NCBI RefSeq assembly: GCF_000369045.1 | Contig: NZ_KB849786.1 | Span: 541,906 to 605,905, forward strand | DNA length: 64,000 nucleotides | Origin: Acinetobacter pittii ATCC 19004 = CIP 70.29 | Lineage (GTDB): Bacteria > Pseudomonadota > Gammaproteobacteria > Pseudomonadales > Moraxellaceae | Direction of reading: 5' to 3' | In this document: positions 55,412 through 64,000 of the stretch, piece after piece | How the letters are laid out: every line of letters starts with the position of its first letter | Position numbering within the stretch: position 1 is the first letter of the stretch | The notes under the pieces: model-generated | Told to the model about the DNA's origin: nothing | The model's input: only the letters and a program-made list of their open reading frames with translations | Databases searched by the model: none | Position numbers and translations under genes: made by a program

Positions 55412-56563
55412 ATGCTTTTATCGCCTGCTGATCAAGAGAAAATAGAGACATTCTGGAATTACTGTTTAAAACATCAATATTTCAATATTGGATATCCTGA
55501 ATCTGCAGATTTTGATTATTCCGCTTTATTCCGTTTTTTCAAATTCTCTATTAATAATTGTGGTGATTGGAAAGACTATAGCAATTACGCATTGAATTCT
55601 TTTGATTTTGAAAAAGATGTGATGGCGTATTTTGCTGAAATTTTTCAAATTCCCTTTGAAGAAAGCTGGGGATACGTAACCAACGGTGGCACAGAAGGTA
55701 ATATGTTTGGCTGCTATCTGGCGCGTGAGCTATTTCCAGATTCCACATTATATTACTCAAAAGATACGCATTATTCGGTGGGAAAAATCGCCAAATTATT
55801 GCAGATGAAATCTTGTGTAATCGAATCGTTGGATAATGGTGAAATCGACTATGATGATTTAATCCGTAAAATAAAAACCAATAAAGAAAGTCATCCCATT
55901 ATTTTTGCAAATATTGGTACGACCATGACTGGCGCAATTGATGATATTGAAATGATTCAAGAGCGCTTAGCGCAAATCGGAATCATGCGCCGAGATTATT
56001 ATATTCATGCCGATGCTGCCTTAAGTGGCATGATTTTACCTTTTGTTGATCATCCTCAAGCGTTTTCCTTTGCTCATGGCATCGACTCGATTTGTGTGTC
56101 TGGTCATAAAATGATTGGTTCACCAATTCCGTGTGGCATTGTTGTGGCCAAACGCCAAAATGTAGAGCGTATATCAGTAGATGTTGACTATATCTCTACA
56201 CGTGATCAAACCATTAGTGGTTCACGCAATGGTCATACCGTCTTGCTGATGTGGGCGGCAATACGTAGCCAAACTAATTTACAAAGACGACAGAGAATTC
56301 AACATTGCCTCAAAATGGCCCAGTACGCAGTTGATCGCTTTCAGGCTGTTGGGATTCCTGCTTGGCGAAATCCGAATTCAATCACTGTGGTATTTCCTTG
56401 TCCTTCTGAGCACGTCTGGAAAAAGCATTATCTGGCAACCTCGGGAAATATGGCTCATTTAATTACTACGGCACATCACCGAGATACACGTCAGATTGAT
56501 AGCTTAATTGATGACGTTATTTTTGATCTACAAGGTGCCTCTAAACGTACAGTTGGTTTTTAG
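55412..56563 (+). CDS. basG: Pyridoxal-phosphate histidine decarboxylase BasG
   Basis: A 383-residue PLP-dependent group II decarboxylase of the bacterial histidine decarboxylase type. The PLP lysine is in [36 protein letters not shown] and the aspartate in [10 protein letters not shown] contact the cofactor. It makes histamine, the precursor hydroxylated by BasC. An ACGGAG site precedes the ATG, and about 115 bp with two hairpins separate it from basF. Confidence 0.95.
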   Translation: MLLSPADQEKIETFWNYCLKHQYFNIGYPESADFDYSALFRFFKFSINNCGDWKDYSNYALNSFDFEKDVMAYFAEIFQIPFEESWGYVTNGGTEGNMFGCYLARELFPDSTLYYSKDTHYSVGKIAKLLQMKSCVIESLDNGEIDYDDLIRKIKTNKESHPIIFANIGTTMTGAIDDIEMIQERLAQIGIMRRDYYIHADAALSGMILPFVDHPQAFSFAHGIDSICVSGHKMIGSPIPCGIVVAKRQNVERISVDVDYISTRDQTISGSRNGHTVLLMWAAIRSQTNLQRRQRIQHCLKMAQYAVDRFQAVGIPAWRNPNSITVVFPCPSEHVWKKHYLATSGNMAHLITTAHHRDTRQIDSLIDDVIFDLQGASKRTVGF

Positions 56564-56659
56564 TCATATCAACCAGAATGATTTAGACAAATCCATATTA
56601 ATTTTTACAGTCTAGAAAATGATCTAAAAATATTTTGATAGGGCGGTTAGGAAGTTTTG

Positions 56660-56815
56660 ATGCAATTAAAGTTTTTAAAAAAATACTTTTTATATGATTT
56701 TCTTATTCATGCTTTTTTAAAGCCGGAAATGGCAATTCTTGCTGGTCAATTGAAGCGAGATTTTATTTTAAGTACCGCTTTTTCTATGAATATAAAGAGA
56801 GATAAGCATGTCTGA
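56660..56815 (+). CDS. 51-residue small ORF overlapping the barA start
   Basis: The frame begins MQLKFLKKYFLYDFLIHAFL and ends KRDKHV; it is basic and moderately hydrophobic. TAGGAAG lies 6-7 nt upstream of the ATG. Its TGA stop (56813-56815) lies inside barA, overlapping the barA start (56808) by eight bases in a different frame. This is a translational-coupling arrangement like that seen before bauD. No known family was recognised, and expression is unproven. Confidence 0.45.
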   Translation: MQLKFLKKYFLYDFLIHAFLKPEMAILAGQLKRDFILSTAFSMNIKRDKHV

Positions 56816-58418
56816 TTTAAAGTTATCTCATCTGATGACAGACTCTTCCTTGGCACCTGCACTCAAGCCAGCATTTCCTAAATTATTTGCAGGAACGCTT
56901 GCTGCGGTATTTTCTGGTTTAGCCATTTTAACTGCCCTGTGGGGTATGATTCAGTTGATTGGTTATTTATCTTCTTATTGGGTAATCTTTTCAGCGGTTT
57001 TTTGGATAGTCGGGGCGGCATTGGCAGCACTAGCTTCATGGTTAGTGCATGATGCAGAGGCTGGATTTTCGGCACGATTACGTCGTCAAATTGCTCATCA
57101 TTTAATTCGGTTACCTAACACAACCCTATCAAAACAGGGTGACCAAAACTTAAAACGACTGGTTTCAGACGATATCGCAACTTTACATCATATGGTGGCA
57201 CATTTACCGTCGGAAATTGCGATTTTTGCTGTAATCCCTTTAGTTTCTATTGTTTTATTAGTTGTGTTGGTTGGCCCGATGGCACTTTGGGTATTATTAC
57301 CTGGGGCAATTGCTTCACTCTATTATTTAATTATTGTTCCCCATGTATCAAAACGGGATGGCGCTGCACGTATGCAGGTCATGTTAGATATTATTGGTTC
57401 TGCTGATGATTATGCACGCGGCATTCGTGATAACCGAATATATGGGCAACAATCTGGCGCTTTAACAGCCTATACTCAATCAGCACAAAATTTCACTCAA
57501 ACTATGGTGTCTTGGGTGAGTAAAGTCGCAACTCTTGCTGCTGTTGCCACTGCATTACTACAAGCTGTTGCAACCTTTGCCATAGCCTATTTTGTAGCTT
57601 ATCAATACGACAGCATGACCTTGGCTGCAACACTTTTCTTTAGTTTGGCCATCGTGACACCTTCGCTACGTTTAGGACATGGTCTTGATTATGTCGCTGC
57701 TGGACGAGCTGCAGCTAGTCGTTTATCGGCATTCTTAAAAGAGCCAGTACTCTCATCGGGCAATCTACAACAGATTGAGCAAGATGTAACACTCGAAATA
57801 GTTAATGCGAGCTTTACAATTGAAAATCAAAAAGTATTAGATCGATTAAGTTATTCATTTCCAAAAAATTCAATTACTGCAATTACAGGGCCAAGTGGAA
57901 TTGGAAAAACAACATTGCTTCGAACACTTGCTGGGTTAGCCGAATTGCAAGAAGGTGTCGTTCAATTAGCAAAAACAGATATTTTGCAATTACATGAAAA
58001 ACTAAGACATGAAAAGGTTTTTTTTATTCCACAAGGTGGAGATGTATTACCGACCACAGTAAGAGAAAACTTGTCCTTATCTGCCGTTAATGCAAATGAT
58101 GAACAACTTGAGCAGGCATTACTCAAGGCCCAATTAAAGGTAGATTTAAATGCAGATGCAACTTTACTTTCAGGCGGTGAAAAACAGCGCCTAGGAATAG
58201 CGCGTGCGTTTTTATCTTCAGCTCCTATTATTTTATTAGACGAGCCAACGAGCGCACTCGACCAGACCAATGCGACAAAAATAATATTGGAATTAAGCGA
58301 CTTAGCTAAAAACCAGAATAAAACTATCGTCATGGTCACTCATGATCTTGTCTTAGCTGCTCATGCCGACAGCAGGTTAGTGCTTAACGGCCCAACTGAC
58401 TCAGGGAAATCTTTATGA
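56808..58418 (+). CDS. barA: Acinetobactin export ABC transporter subunit BarA
   Basis: A 536-residue ABC exporter half-transporter. The N-terminal membrane domain (about 1-310) has six hydrophobic segments. The ATPase domain (about 325-536) has Walker A TGPSGIGKTT, signature LLSGGEKQRLGIARAF, Walker B IILLDEPTSALD and switch histidine in VMVTHDLVLAAH. It pairs with BarB to secrete acinetobactin across the inner membrane. The stop overlaps the barB start (ATGA). Confidence 0.93.
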   Translation: MSDLKLSHLMTDSSLAPALKPAFPKLFAGTLAAVFSGLAILTALWGMIQLIGYLSSYWVIFSAVFWIVGAALAALASWLVHDAEAGFSARLRRQIAHHLIRLPNTTLSKQGDQNLKRLVSDDIATLHHMVAHLPSEIAIFAVIPLVSIVLLVVLVGPMALWVLLPGAIASLYYLIIVPHVSKRDGAARMQVMLDIIGSADDYARGIRDNRIYGQQSGALTAYTQSAQNFTQTMVSWVSKVATLAAVATALLQAVATFAIAYFVAYQYDSMTLAATLFFSLAIVTPSLRLGHGLDYVAAGRAAASRLSAFLKEPVLSSGNLQQIEQDVTLEIVNASFTIENQKVLDRLSYSFPKNSITAITGPSGIGKTTLLRTLAGLAELQEGVVQLAKTDILQLHEKLRHEKVFFIPQGGDVLPTTVRENLSLSAVNANDEQLEQALLKAQLKVDLNADATLLSGGEKQRLGIARAFLSSAPIILLDEPTSALDQTNATKIILELSDLAKNQNKTIVMVTHDLVLAAHADSRLVLNGPTDSGKSL

Positions 58419-60010
58419 ATACTGCTGCTAAATTAAATAAAGATCAGATTTTTTCGATGCTTCCTCGTGCGGCCAAACAAAAATTAATTATTGTTGGTAT
58501 CGGATGGATCATTGTTGCCGCAATTGAAGCAATCGCATATACCGTATTGGCATTTGCAATTGTCAATCAATGGTCACCAAGTTGGGTTCTCATCAGTGCA
58601 ATTGCAGCAATATTAGTGACAGTGGTGGTCACTCGTGCTGGCTTCCTTACTGGTGTGCGTTTAGCAGGCGACCTATTTGCTGAGTTAGGCAAATCTTTAG
58701 CTCGTGCCAAGCTCTCTTGGTTTACCAATGAACAGCGTGCTCAGATTAAGACGATTGCTGGACAGGGAATTCCTGGGTTTATGAGTATTCCTGCTCATCA
58801 ATTGCAAACCTTTTTACATGCGCCTTTTATGCCTTTATTTCTAACAATAGGAATAGGCCTGCTTGCTGGAGCAGGCGTAGCATTTGTCGCTTTAGGCTTA
58901 CTTTTACTCTCTTTATTTGCTCAGTTCCTAGCACAACGTGCACTCATGCATATTGATAAAAAGCGTAATACTGCCGATTTAGCGGCTTCACAAGCAACGC
59001 TGGAATTAGTTGATCATGTTGAGTTATTACGCACAGCCGCGGGACCAGAACGTGCAGTCCAAAGGCTAGAACATCGTTGGGAAGAGCAAGAAGAGACATT
59101 AGTACGGATCAACCATGCTGCTGCATTTGCAAGTTTTATTGCAACCTTGGCAAGTGTTTTACCGATTGCTGGGATGGCAACTTATCTGGTACTTGCTGGT
59201 GTCAATCATGCTGCTTTGGTGTTGGCATTACTCGTCTTAATTGGACGTGCAGCAGCGCCATTAGGTGAACTTGCTACCGCAGGGTTACATATCAATGATT
59301 TGTTTGCTGCACTGCGCAACTTTAATCAGATCACACATCCACCTGAGTTGCCTGAGCCATTACATCCTCAAATTCCTACTGGCCATCATATTTCGGTACA
59401 AGGCGTTAGCTATGCGCCAGCACTTGAAAATATGAATCTCGACATCGCATTGGGGAGCAGAGTATGGGTTACCGGACCAAGCGGTAGTGGTAAGAGCACT
59501 TTACTTGAATTGCTTACACGGTTTGATGATCCACAAAGAGGAAAAATTACCCTAGGTGACATAGCTCTTGATCAAATGAAATATGAAGATTTGGTCTCGA
59601 ATATTGCTTATGTCACACAAGAACCTATTTTGTTTACAGGAACACTGGCTGAAAATATCCGTTTAGGAAAACCTGATGCAACTGATGATGAATTAGAAAA
59701 AGCTGCAAGAGATGCCGCATTAGGGGCAATGATTGACCGCAGTTCAGAAGGAATTAATCAGTCGGTTGGTAAACAAGGCACCGCATTGTCCGGTGGTGAA
59801 CGTCAGCGAGTCGCAATTGCGCGAGCATTACTCAAAAATGCGCCGATTTTAATACTTGATGAAGCCACTTCTGCCTTGGATGAAGAGACTGAGCAGGAAA
59901 TTGTTGCAACGATACGTGCTCTTTCTTCTACGGTTATTTTTGTCACACATCGTGATTCAGCCATTTGGCAACCGACTCAAACTATAAATTTAGCTTCAAC
60001 CTCTGTTTAA
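58415..60010 (+). CDS. barB: Acinetobactin export ABC transporter subunit BarB
   Basis: A 531-residue half-transporter, partner of BarA. The membrane domain has about six segments (for example GIGLLAGAGVAFVALGLLLL). The ATPase domain has Walker A TGPSGSGKSTLLELL, signature ALSGGERQRVAIARALL, Walker B ILILDEATSALD and the histidine in IFVTHRDSAIW. Its NBD retains canonical catalytic motifs and BarA does too, so both sites may hydrolyse ATP. Confidence 0.93.
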   Translation: MNTAAKLNKDQIFSMLPRAAKQKLIIVGIGWIIVAAIEAIAYTVLAFAIVNQWSPSWVLISAIAAILVTVVVTRAGFLTGVRLAGDLFAELGKSLARAKLSWFTNEQRAQIKTIAGQGIPGFMSIPAHQLQTFLHAPFMPLFLTIGIGLLAGAGVAFVALGLLLLSLFAQFLAQRALMHIDKKRNTADLAASQATLELVDHVELLRTAAGPERAVQRLEHRWEEQEETLVRINHAAAFASFIATLASVLPIAGMATYLVLAGVNHAALVLALLVLIGRAAAPLGELATAGLHINDLFAALRNFNQITHPPELPEPLHPQIPTGHHISVQGVSYAPALENMNLDIALGSRVWVTGPSGSGKSTLLELLTRFDDPQRGKITLGDIALDQMKYEDLVSNIAYVTQEPILFTGTLAENIRLGKPDATDDELEKAARDAALGAMIDRSSEGINQSVGKQGTALSGGERQRVAIARALLKNAPILILDEATSALDEETEQEIVATIRALSSTVIFVTHRDSAIWQPTQTINLASTSV

Positions 60011-60081
60011 AAAATAGCGCAGAAACCTGATTTAAGCATTTTTTATAAAAGAAAAATGCTTAATATTTGGAGAATTCTTAA

Positions 60082-60816
60082 ATGAATAAACCTCAATATA
60101 ATATGTTCTGTTTACCGCCTGCGGGGAGTAGCGCGAGTATTTATCATCCATGGAAAAAGCAGATCTCTGACAATATTCGTATTATTCCTATTGAATATTC
60201 GGGGCATGGTATAAAAATAAATGAACCACTGATTGATGATCCTGATCTATTGGCTATGCAAATTGCCAATGAAATACAAGCTTATTCAGACACACCGTTT
60301 ATTTTATTTGGACATAGTGTAGGAGGTGGCTTGATTTGGAAAGTACTCAATTATTTGAATGAAAAAACCATAATTGATCAGTTGAGATTAATTGTTATAA
60401 GTAGCCGACCTGAGCATCACTATATTCAACATATGCGGTACAAGCATGAGTTAACTGATGAAAAAATTATTGATGAATTAAAGCGATACAATAATTTTCC
60501 TGATGAAATTTTAAATAATCAGGATGCACTCACATTCTTTCTTAAAATCATTCGTAACGACTTCTATCTTAGTGATCAATTATTAAGGGAGAACATACAC
60601 AAGACTGAAGTTCCGATCGTTGCATTTTATGGCAAACAGGACCCTGATATTCCTGGCAAAAGAATGATGGATGCATGGCAACAACACACAGAAAATTGGT
60701 TAGGAAGTATTGAGTTTGAAGGGGACCATTTCTACTTTCTCAATCCCGAGACTCGAGGAAAGATGCTTAAAAATATTGCTGCCATCGTTGAAACATTGAC
60801 CGTGAATATTGAATAA
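60082..60816 (+). CDS. basH: Type II thioesterase BasH
   Basis: A 244-residue alpha/beta hydrolase of the NRPS editing thioesterase family. The nucleophile serine lies in LFGHSVGGGLIWK, the aspartate in AFYGKQDPDIPG and the histidine in FEGDHFYFLNPE. The N-terminus FCLPPAGSSASIYHPWKKQI is typical. It probably removes misloaded acyl groups from the BasF and BasB carriers. A TTTGGAG site precedes the ATG by a suitable distance. Confidence 0.93.
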   Translation: MNKPQYNMFCLPPAGSSASIYHPWKKQISDNIRIIPIEYSGHGIKINEPLIDDPDLLAMQIANEIQAYSDTPFILFGHSVGGGLIWKVLNYLNEKTIIDQLRLIVISSRPEHHYIQHMRYKHELTDEKIIDELKRYNNFPDEILNNQDALTFFLKIIRNDFYLSDQLLRENIHKTEVPIVAFYGKQDPDIPGKRMMDAWQQHTENWLGSIEFEGDHFYFLNPETRGKMLKNIAAIVETLTVNIE

Positions 60817-60826
60817 AGTGCAGGCT

Positions 60827-61582
60827 ATGAATAGGGAGAAGCAGGTAAATAGAAAGGCTAATTCATGTCTGGATGAAATAAATATTCAATATGAAAAGTT
60901 AACAGCTTTCGGGCTAGACATACATAAAGTCCAGCTCAGTGAAATCAAAGAAATACCTCAGCTTGATCATATCTATCAGGAGCTGAATATATTTCTTCCA
61001 CCGAAGATAAAAAGCTCACGCTTCATTCGACAATTAGAATTCTTGACGGGACGCTTAGCAGCAAAATATGCATTACAAAGCCTCAATTTAGAACATTCTA
61101 TTGTCTATCAAGGTAGACATGGGGAACCGCTATGGCCCGAAGGAGTGATAGGTGGGATTAGCCATGTTGGATCAAAAAAATCATGTCATGCCATCGCATA
61201 TGCTAGAAATACCACGGCTAAAGAAAAAATATTTGGAATCGATATAGAGTCTCAAAAACATTATATTTTTTTTCAAAAGAAAGATGAATTTTATGATGTT
61301 TTTCTAAATAAAAATGAACAAGCAGAAATTGAAAAGCTGCAAAAAAGTCATGCATATTTATATTTGGTAATATTCTCTGCTAAAGAAAGTATCATTAAAT
61401 CAATTTATTTAAAATATAAGCAAATTATTGATTTTAAAAATATAAATTTTAAAAAACTAGATGGCGAGTTTCTTTATTTTTACCTTAGTCAAGAAAGTTC
61501 AATCGAGATAAATCTAGAGATTAAAGTTCAATTTTTTTATACAAATAACGAGATAATTACAATTTCTTGCATTGAAAACTAA
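60827..61582 (+). CDS. basI: 4'-phosphopantetheinyl transferase BasI
   Basis: A 251-residue EntD/Sfp-type transferase that attaches the phosphopantetheine arm to the carrier serines of BasF and BasB. Motifs are GGISHVGSKKSCHAIAYA, the magnesium-binding FGIDIESQKHY and the FSAKESIIKSIYLKYK helix. A frame extension to a TTG at 60809 would overlap basH. ATG 60827 is preferred, with GCAGG upstream. The 3' half is more AT-rich than its neighbours. Confidence 0.92.
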   Translation: MNREKQVNRKANSCLDEINIQYEKLTAFGLDIHKVQLSEIKEIPQLDHIYQELNIFLPPKIKSSRFIRQLEFLTGRLAAKYALQSLNLEHSIVYQGRHGEPLWPEGVIGGISHVGSKKSCHAIAYARNTTAKEKIFGIDIESQKHYIFFQKKDEFYDVFLNKNEQAEIEKLQKSHAYLYLVIFSAKESIIKSIYLKYKQIIDFKNINFKKLDGEFLYFYLSQESSIEINLEIKVQFFYTNNEIITISCIEN

Positions 61583-61592
61583 TTTTATTATT

Positions 61593-61611
61593 GATAATAA
61601 TAATCATTTGC
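61593..61611. promoter_or_regulatory. Fur box upstream of basJ
   Basis: GATAATAATAATCATTTGC agrees with the Fur consensus at 16 of 19 positions, the best match in the window. It gives basJ its own iron-controlled promoter, 96 bp before the start codon. Confidence 0.8.
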
Positions 61612-61706
61612 ATTAATGTGTGTTTCAGTATTTTTATACTCCTATATTTAAAAAGAAGTACTACAGAATTTGCTTGAAAAAAATCAATGTGAGAGGTGAT
61701 ATACAG

Positions 61707-62876
61707 ATGATGCAGACTCAAATATCAGTAGAGCAAAATTTAGATCATATCGGTCAAAAGAAATTTTCATGTTTCTCTACGAAGAATTATTATCTCGAAG
61801 TCAACGAATTCGTTAAAACGGTAAATACACCTGCAGCAAATACCGCACTATTTAATGATGAGATTGGAAAATGTTTTGAAGAAATTAAAAAGCAAGGCCA
61901 TCAAAATCCAGTTTTAATTGGTGCTATACCTTTTGATATTACAAAGAAAAGTAGCTTAAATTTTTATGCTGATCATAAAAAAATAACACAAGCATCTTCT
62001 ACGATTAACTCATTAAAAAATCGTAATAACATTGAGGTAATTAATAAATCATTACTTATTCAACGCCAAAAATTTGAAGGTACAGTGCAGTTAGCTTTAG
62101 ATGCTTTTGAGAAAAAGAAGGTAGAAAAAGTTGTTCTTTCTCAGGCTATTGAATATGAGTTTAACCGTCATCAAGAGCCAGAAAATTTATTGGCTGCTTT
62201 ATTAAAACAAAATCCAAATGCTTATAATTTTGTGATTCCAGTAGAACATAATAATTATATTCTCGGCGCAAGCCCAGAACTGCTTTTATCAAAACAAGGT
62301 CGTATTGTAACCAGTAATCCTTTGGCCGGTTCTAGACCCAAATCTCAAATTTCTGAAAAAAATTTCGTCAGCCAACAAGAATTAAATCATTCTGAGAAAG
62401 ACCAACATGAACATCGAATTGTGGTTGAAAATATTATTAGAAATTTAGCCACTCATTGTGTAGAGCTTAAGGTTTCTGAATTTCCAGATATTCTAGAAAC
62501 ATCAACAATGTTGCATTTATCATCAGAATTCCAAGGTGTGCTTAAGCAACAAGCTCCGAATGCATTAAACCTTGCATTAGAATTACATCCAACACCAGCA
62601 GTTTGTGGCTCACCAACTCATGTTGCTAAGCAGTTTATTTTAGATCATGAAGGTTATGACCGACATTATTATACGGGGTTAGTCGGCTGGATGGATGCCG
62701 AGGGTAATGGAGAATGGGTAGTGACGATTCGCTGTGGTCTACTCAGTGAAAATAAAATGCGCTTATATGCTGGTGCGGGGATTGTCGAAGGGTCAGATGC
62801 TGAAGCTGAATGGTTAGAAACAGAAGCTAAAATGCAAACCATGCTAAATATTCTAAATACAAAAATTGCTGTGTAA
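61707..62876 (+). CDS. basJ: Isochorismate synthase BasJ
   Basis: A 389-residue chorismate-utilising enzyme (EntC/DhbC/PchA type) that converts chorismate to isochorismate, the first step toward DHB. Motifs are ILGASPELLLSKQGRIVTSN, PLAGSRPKS, the LHPTPAVCGSPTHVAKQFI segment and GYDRHYYTGLVGW. The longest open frame begins at 61620, but the ATG at 61707 has GAGAGGTG nine nt upstream and is used here. It is transcribed from its own Fur-regulated promoter and ends the acinetobactin cluster. Confidence 0.95.
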   Translation: MMQTQISVEQNLDHIGQKKFSCFSTKNYYLEVNEFVKTVNTPAANTALFNDEIGKCFEEIKKQGHQNPVLIGAIPFDITKKSSLNFYADHKKITQASSTINSLKNRNNIEVINKSLLIQRQKFEGTVQLALDAFEKKKVEKVVLSQAIEYEFNRHQEPENLLAALLKQNPNAYNFVIPVEHNNYILGASPELLLSKQGRIVTSNPLAGSRPKSQISEKNFVSQQELNHSEKDQHEHRIVVENIIRNLATHCVELKVSEFPDILETSTMLHLSSEFQGVLKQQAPNALNLALELHPTPAVCGSPTHVAKQFILDHEGYDRHYYTGLVGWMDAEGNGEWVVTIRCGLLSENKMRLYAGAGIVEGSDAEAEWLETEAKMQTMLNILNTKIAV

Positions 62877-62955
62877 TTATTAAACCTAGGCTGGTTTTAT
62901 TTTTATAGTCAAAACAATAACTAAGTATTCTAGTGAGATATATTAAAAATTTAAT

Positions 62956-62988
62956 AAAAAAGCCTGCATAAAGCAGGCTCTTTTATTT
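62956..62988. terminator. Bidirectional terminator between basJ and the L,D-transpeptidase gene
   Basis: AAAAAAGCCTGC/GCAGGCTCTTTT with a 5-nt loop between convergent genes; it marks the right end of the locus. Confidence 0.85.
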
Positions 62989-62995
62989 AAGAGGA

Positions 62996-64000
62996 TTATT
63001 CTAAGAATTTAACGGTTACGCCAGAACGTACTTTACTACCTAAATCGTTAGCATCCCAGTTTGTTAAACGGATACAACCATGTGATGCAGTTTTAGAAAT
63101 TAAAGACGGGTTTGGTGTACCGTGAATACCAAAAGATTTTTTACTTAAACCGATCCAGATATTACCTACAGGTGCATTTGGACCAGGTGGTAAAGAAAGA
63201 GGTTTCAAGTTTTTACCTTGAATAAAGTTTGATGGTGAGTAGCTATACCAAGGATTACGAGCCACACCAACTACCTTGTAAGTACCGGTCGGAGAAGGCG
63301 TATCAGTACTGCCAATTGTTGCAGGAAATGACGCAATCATTTGGTTACGGCTATTGAAGAGATACAATTGTTTTGCACCTTTATGCGCAATAATCAAATG
63401 AATGTCTTCTGGTAAATCATTGCGTACGTTTGGAACAATGATTTTTTCACCCGCTTTTTTGAATGTTGCTGTTGGATTGATTGTTTTTAAGAAAGCTTCA
63501 TCGATATGAAACTTTTCGCCCAACATTTCGCTAACACGAGTGTAATACAAACCTTTCATTTTAGCCTGTAAAGCATAATCAGAAGGAATTGATTGTGCAT
63601 ATGGGCCTTTTAAATCAGCATCAGTAATGGTGTATTCAATAAATGAAGGTTTTGTTTGCTTAGCAACTAATGCATCCCAAGTTTCTTTAGTCAGTTCACC
63701 AGTAGGTGATAAACCATTCATTTGCTGGAATGAAGAGATTGCTTTTAAAGTGTTTTTGCCACTCATACCGTCAATTGCACCTGGTGATGCATGTGCATTA
63801 TTTAGCATGACGTGAGCACGAGCGTAAACTGGAAACTGGCCTTTACCAATATTTTCATACCATTCAGCCGAATTTAAGCTATCTAATGTCCAAGAAACTG
63901 CTGGAGCTGAAGTCTTTGCAGTTGTTGTGGTCGTTTTAGCTACGGCTACCGGTGCTGAAGCGGCAATACCTGAATCAGCATTTTGGTCTTCAGTTTTTTG
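62996..64000 (-). CDS. L,D-transpeptidase (YkuD domain), 5' end missing
   Basis: The frame is open to the right edge of the window, so the first part is missing; 334 residues are visible. A Thr/Ala-rich linker precedes a peptidoglycan-binding_1-like domain (GAIDGMSGKNTLKAISSFQQ). A LysM-like segment (AKMKGLYYTRVSEMLGEKF to KIIVPNVRND) and then a YkuD domain with catalytic motif HGTPN..SHGCIRLTN follow. Such enzymes make 3-3 peptidoglycan cross-links or attach proteins to the wall. An internal ATG at 63808 gives a shorter frame but cuts into the upstream domain, so it is not the true start. Acinetobacter encodes several such enzymes and I do not assign a symbol. Confidence 0.9.
   Translation of the reverse strand, partial: QKTEDQNADSGIAASAPVAVAKTTTTTAKTSAPAVSWTLDSLNSAEWYENIGKGQFPVYARAHVMLNNAHASPGAIDGMSGKNTLKAISSFQQMNGLSPTGELTKETWDALVAKQTKPSFIEYTITDADLKGPYAQSIPSDYALQAKMKGLYYTRVSEMLGEKFHIDEAFLKTINPTATFKKAGEKIIVPNVRNDLPEDIHLIIAHKGAKQLYLFNSRNQMIASFPATIGSTDTPSPTGTYKVVGVARNPWYSYSPSNFIQGKNLKPLSLPPGPNAPVGNIWIGLSKKSFGIHGTPNPSLISKTASHGCIRLTNWDANDLGSKVRSGVTVKFLE

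Overview
The window is a chromosomal segment of a member of the Acinetobacter calcoaceticus-baumannii complex, most likely A. baumannii or a close relative. The evidence is the low-GC, AT-rich gammaproteobacterial gene content, a short Bap-like (Blp2-type) adhesin, and above all a complete acinetobactin siderophore locus in its known gene order. No insertion sequence, CRISPR array, rRNA or plasmid origin was seen.

Positions 1-30,500 are mostly core genome. It opens inside pstB (phosphate ABC ATPase) and continues with a SohB-like S49 peptidase and the Blp2-type Ig-repeat surface protein. The conserved nudJ-mnmA-hflD-purB block follows, then a gamma-carbonic anhydrase, the D,D-carboxypeptidase dacC, two small secreted paralogues and surE/nlpD. 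After these come a LysR regulator, a Lon-type protease, an AmpG permease with an unusual extracytoplasmic insert, gloA, a bile-acid/sodium symporter-type carrier and rpmE with a long leader. The part ends with a FimX/PilZ-like pair, epmB/efp and cstA/ybdD.

Positions 30,541-35,520 are accessory. A tRNA-Val(GAC) is followed by a very AT-rich three-gene cassette: an HExxH protein, an AbiTii-domain protein and a membrane protein. The cassette lies between two 64-bp imperfect direct repeats that each contain a terminator, one of them the tRNA terminator. This is the best candidate here for an undescribed defence-like system. Next comes a GC-richer, strongly structured block that resembles the Icd/ash region of P4-type satellites and prophages, then a TetR regulator and a tiny Ser/His/Gly-rich membrane protein.

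Positions 36,359-62,988 hold the acinetobactin locus: bauF, basA, basB, bauDCEBA, basC, basD, basEFG, barAB, basHIJ. BasJ and BasF make dihydroxybenzoate precursors; the dehydrogenase EntA/DhbA is absent from the cluster. BasE loads DHB onto the BasF carrier domain. BasA activates threonine, BasD (tandem Cy domains) and BasB assemble and release, BasG and BasC make N-hydroxyhistamine, BasI activates carriers and BasH edits. BarAB exports, BauA-BauE import and BauF probably reduces the ferric complex. Five Fur-box-like sites fit iron control. Two unlabelled small ORFs (43 and 51 codons) overlap the starts of bauD and barA and look translationally coupled to them. The carrier-like C-termini of both BasA and BasD lack the phosphopantetheine serine. 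The window ends inside an L,D-transpeptidase gene on the minus strand.
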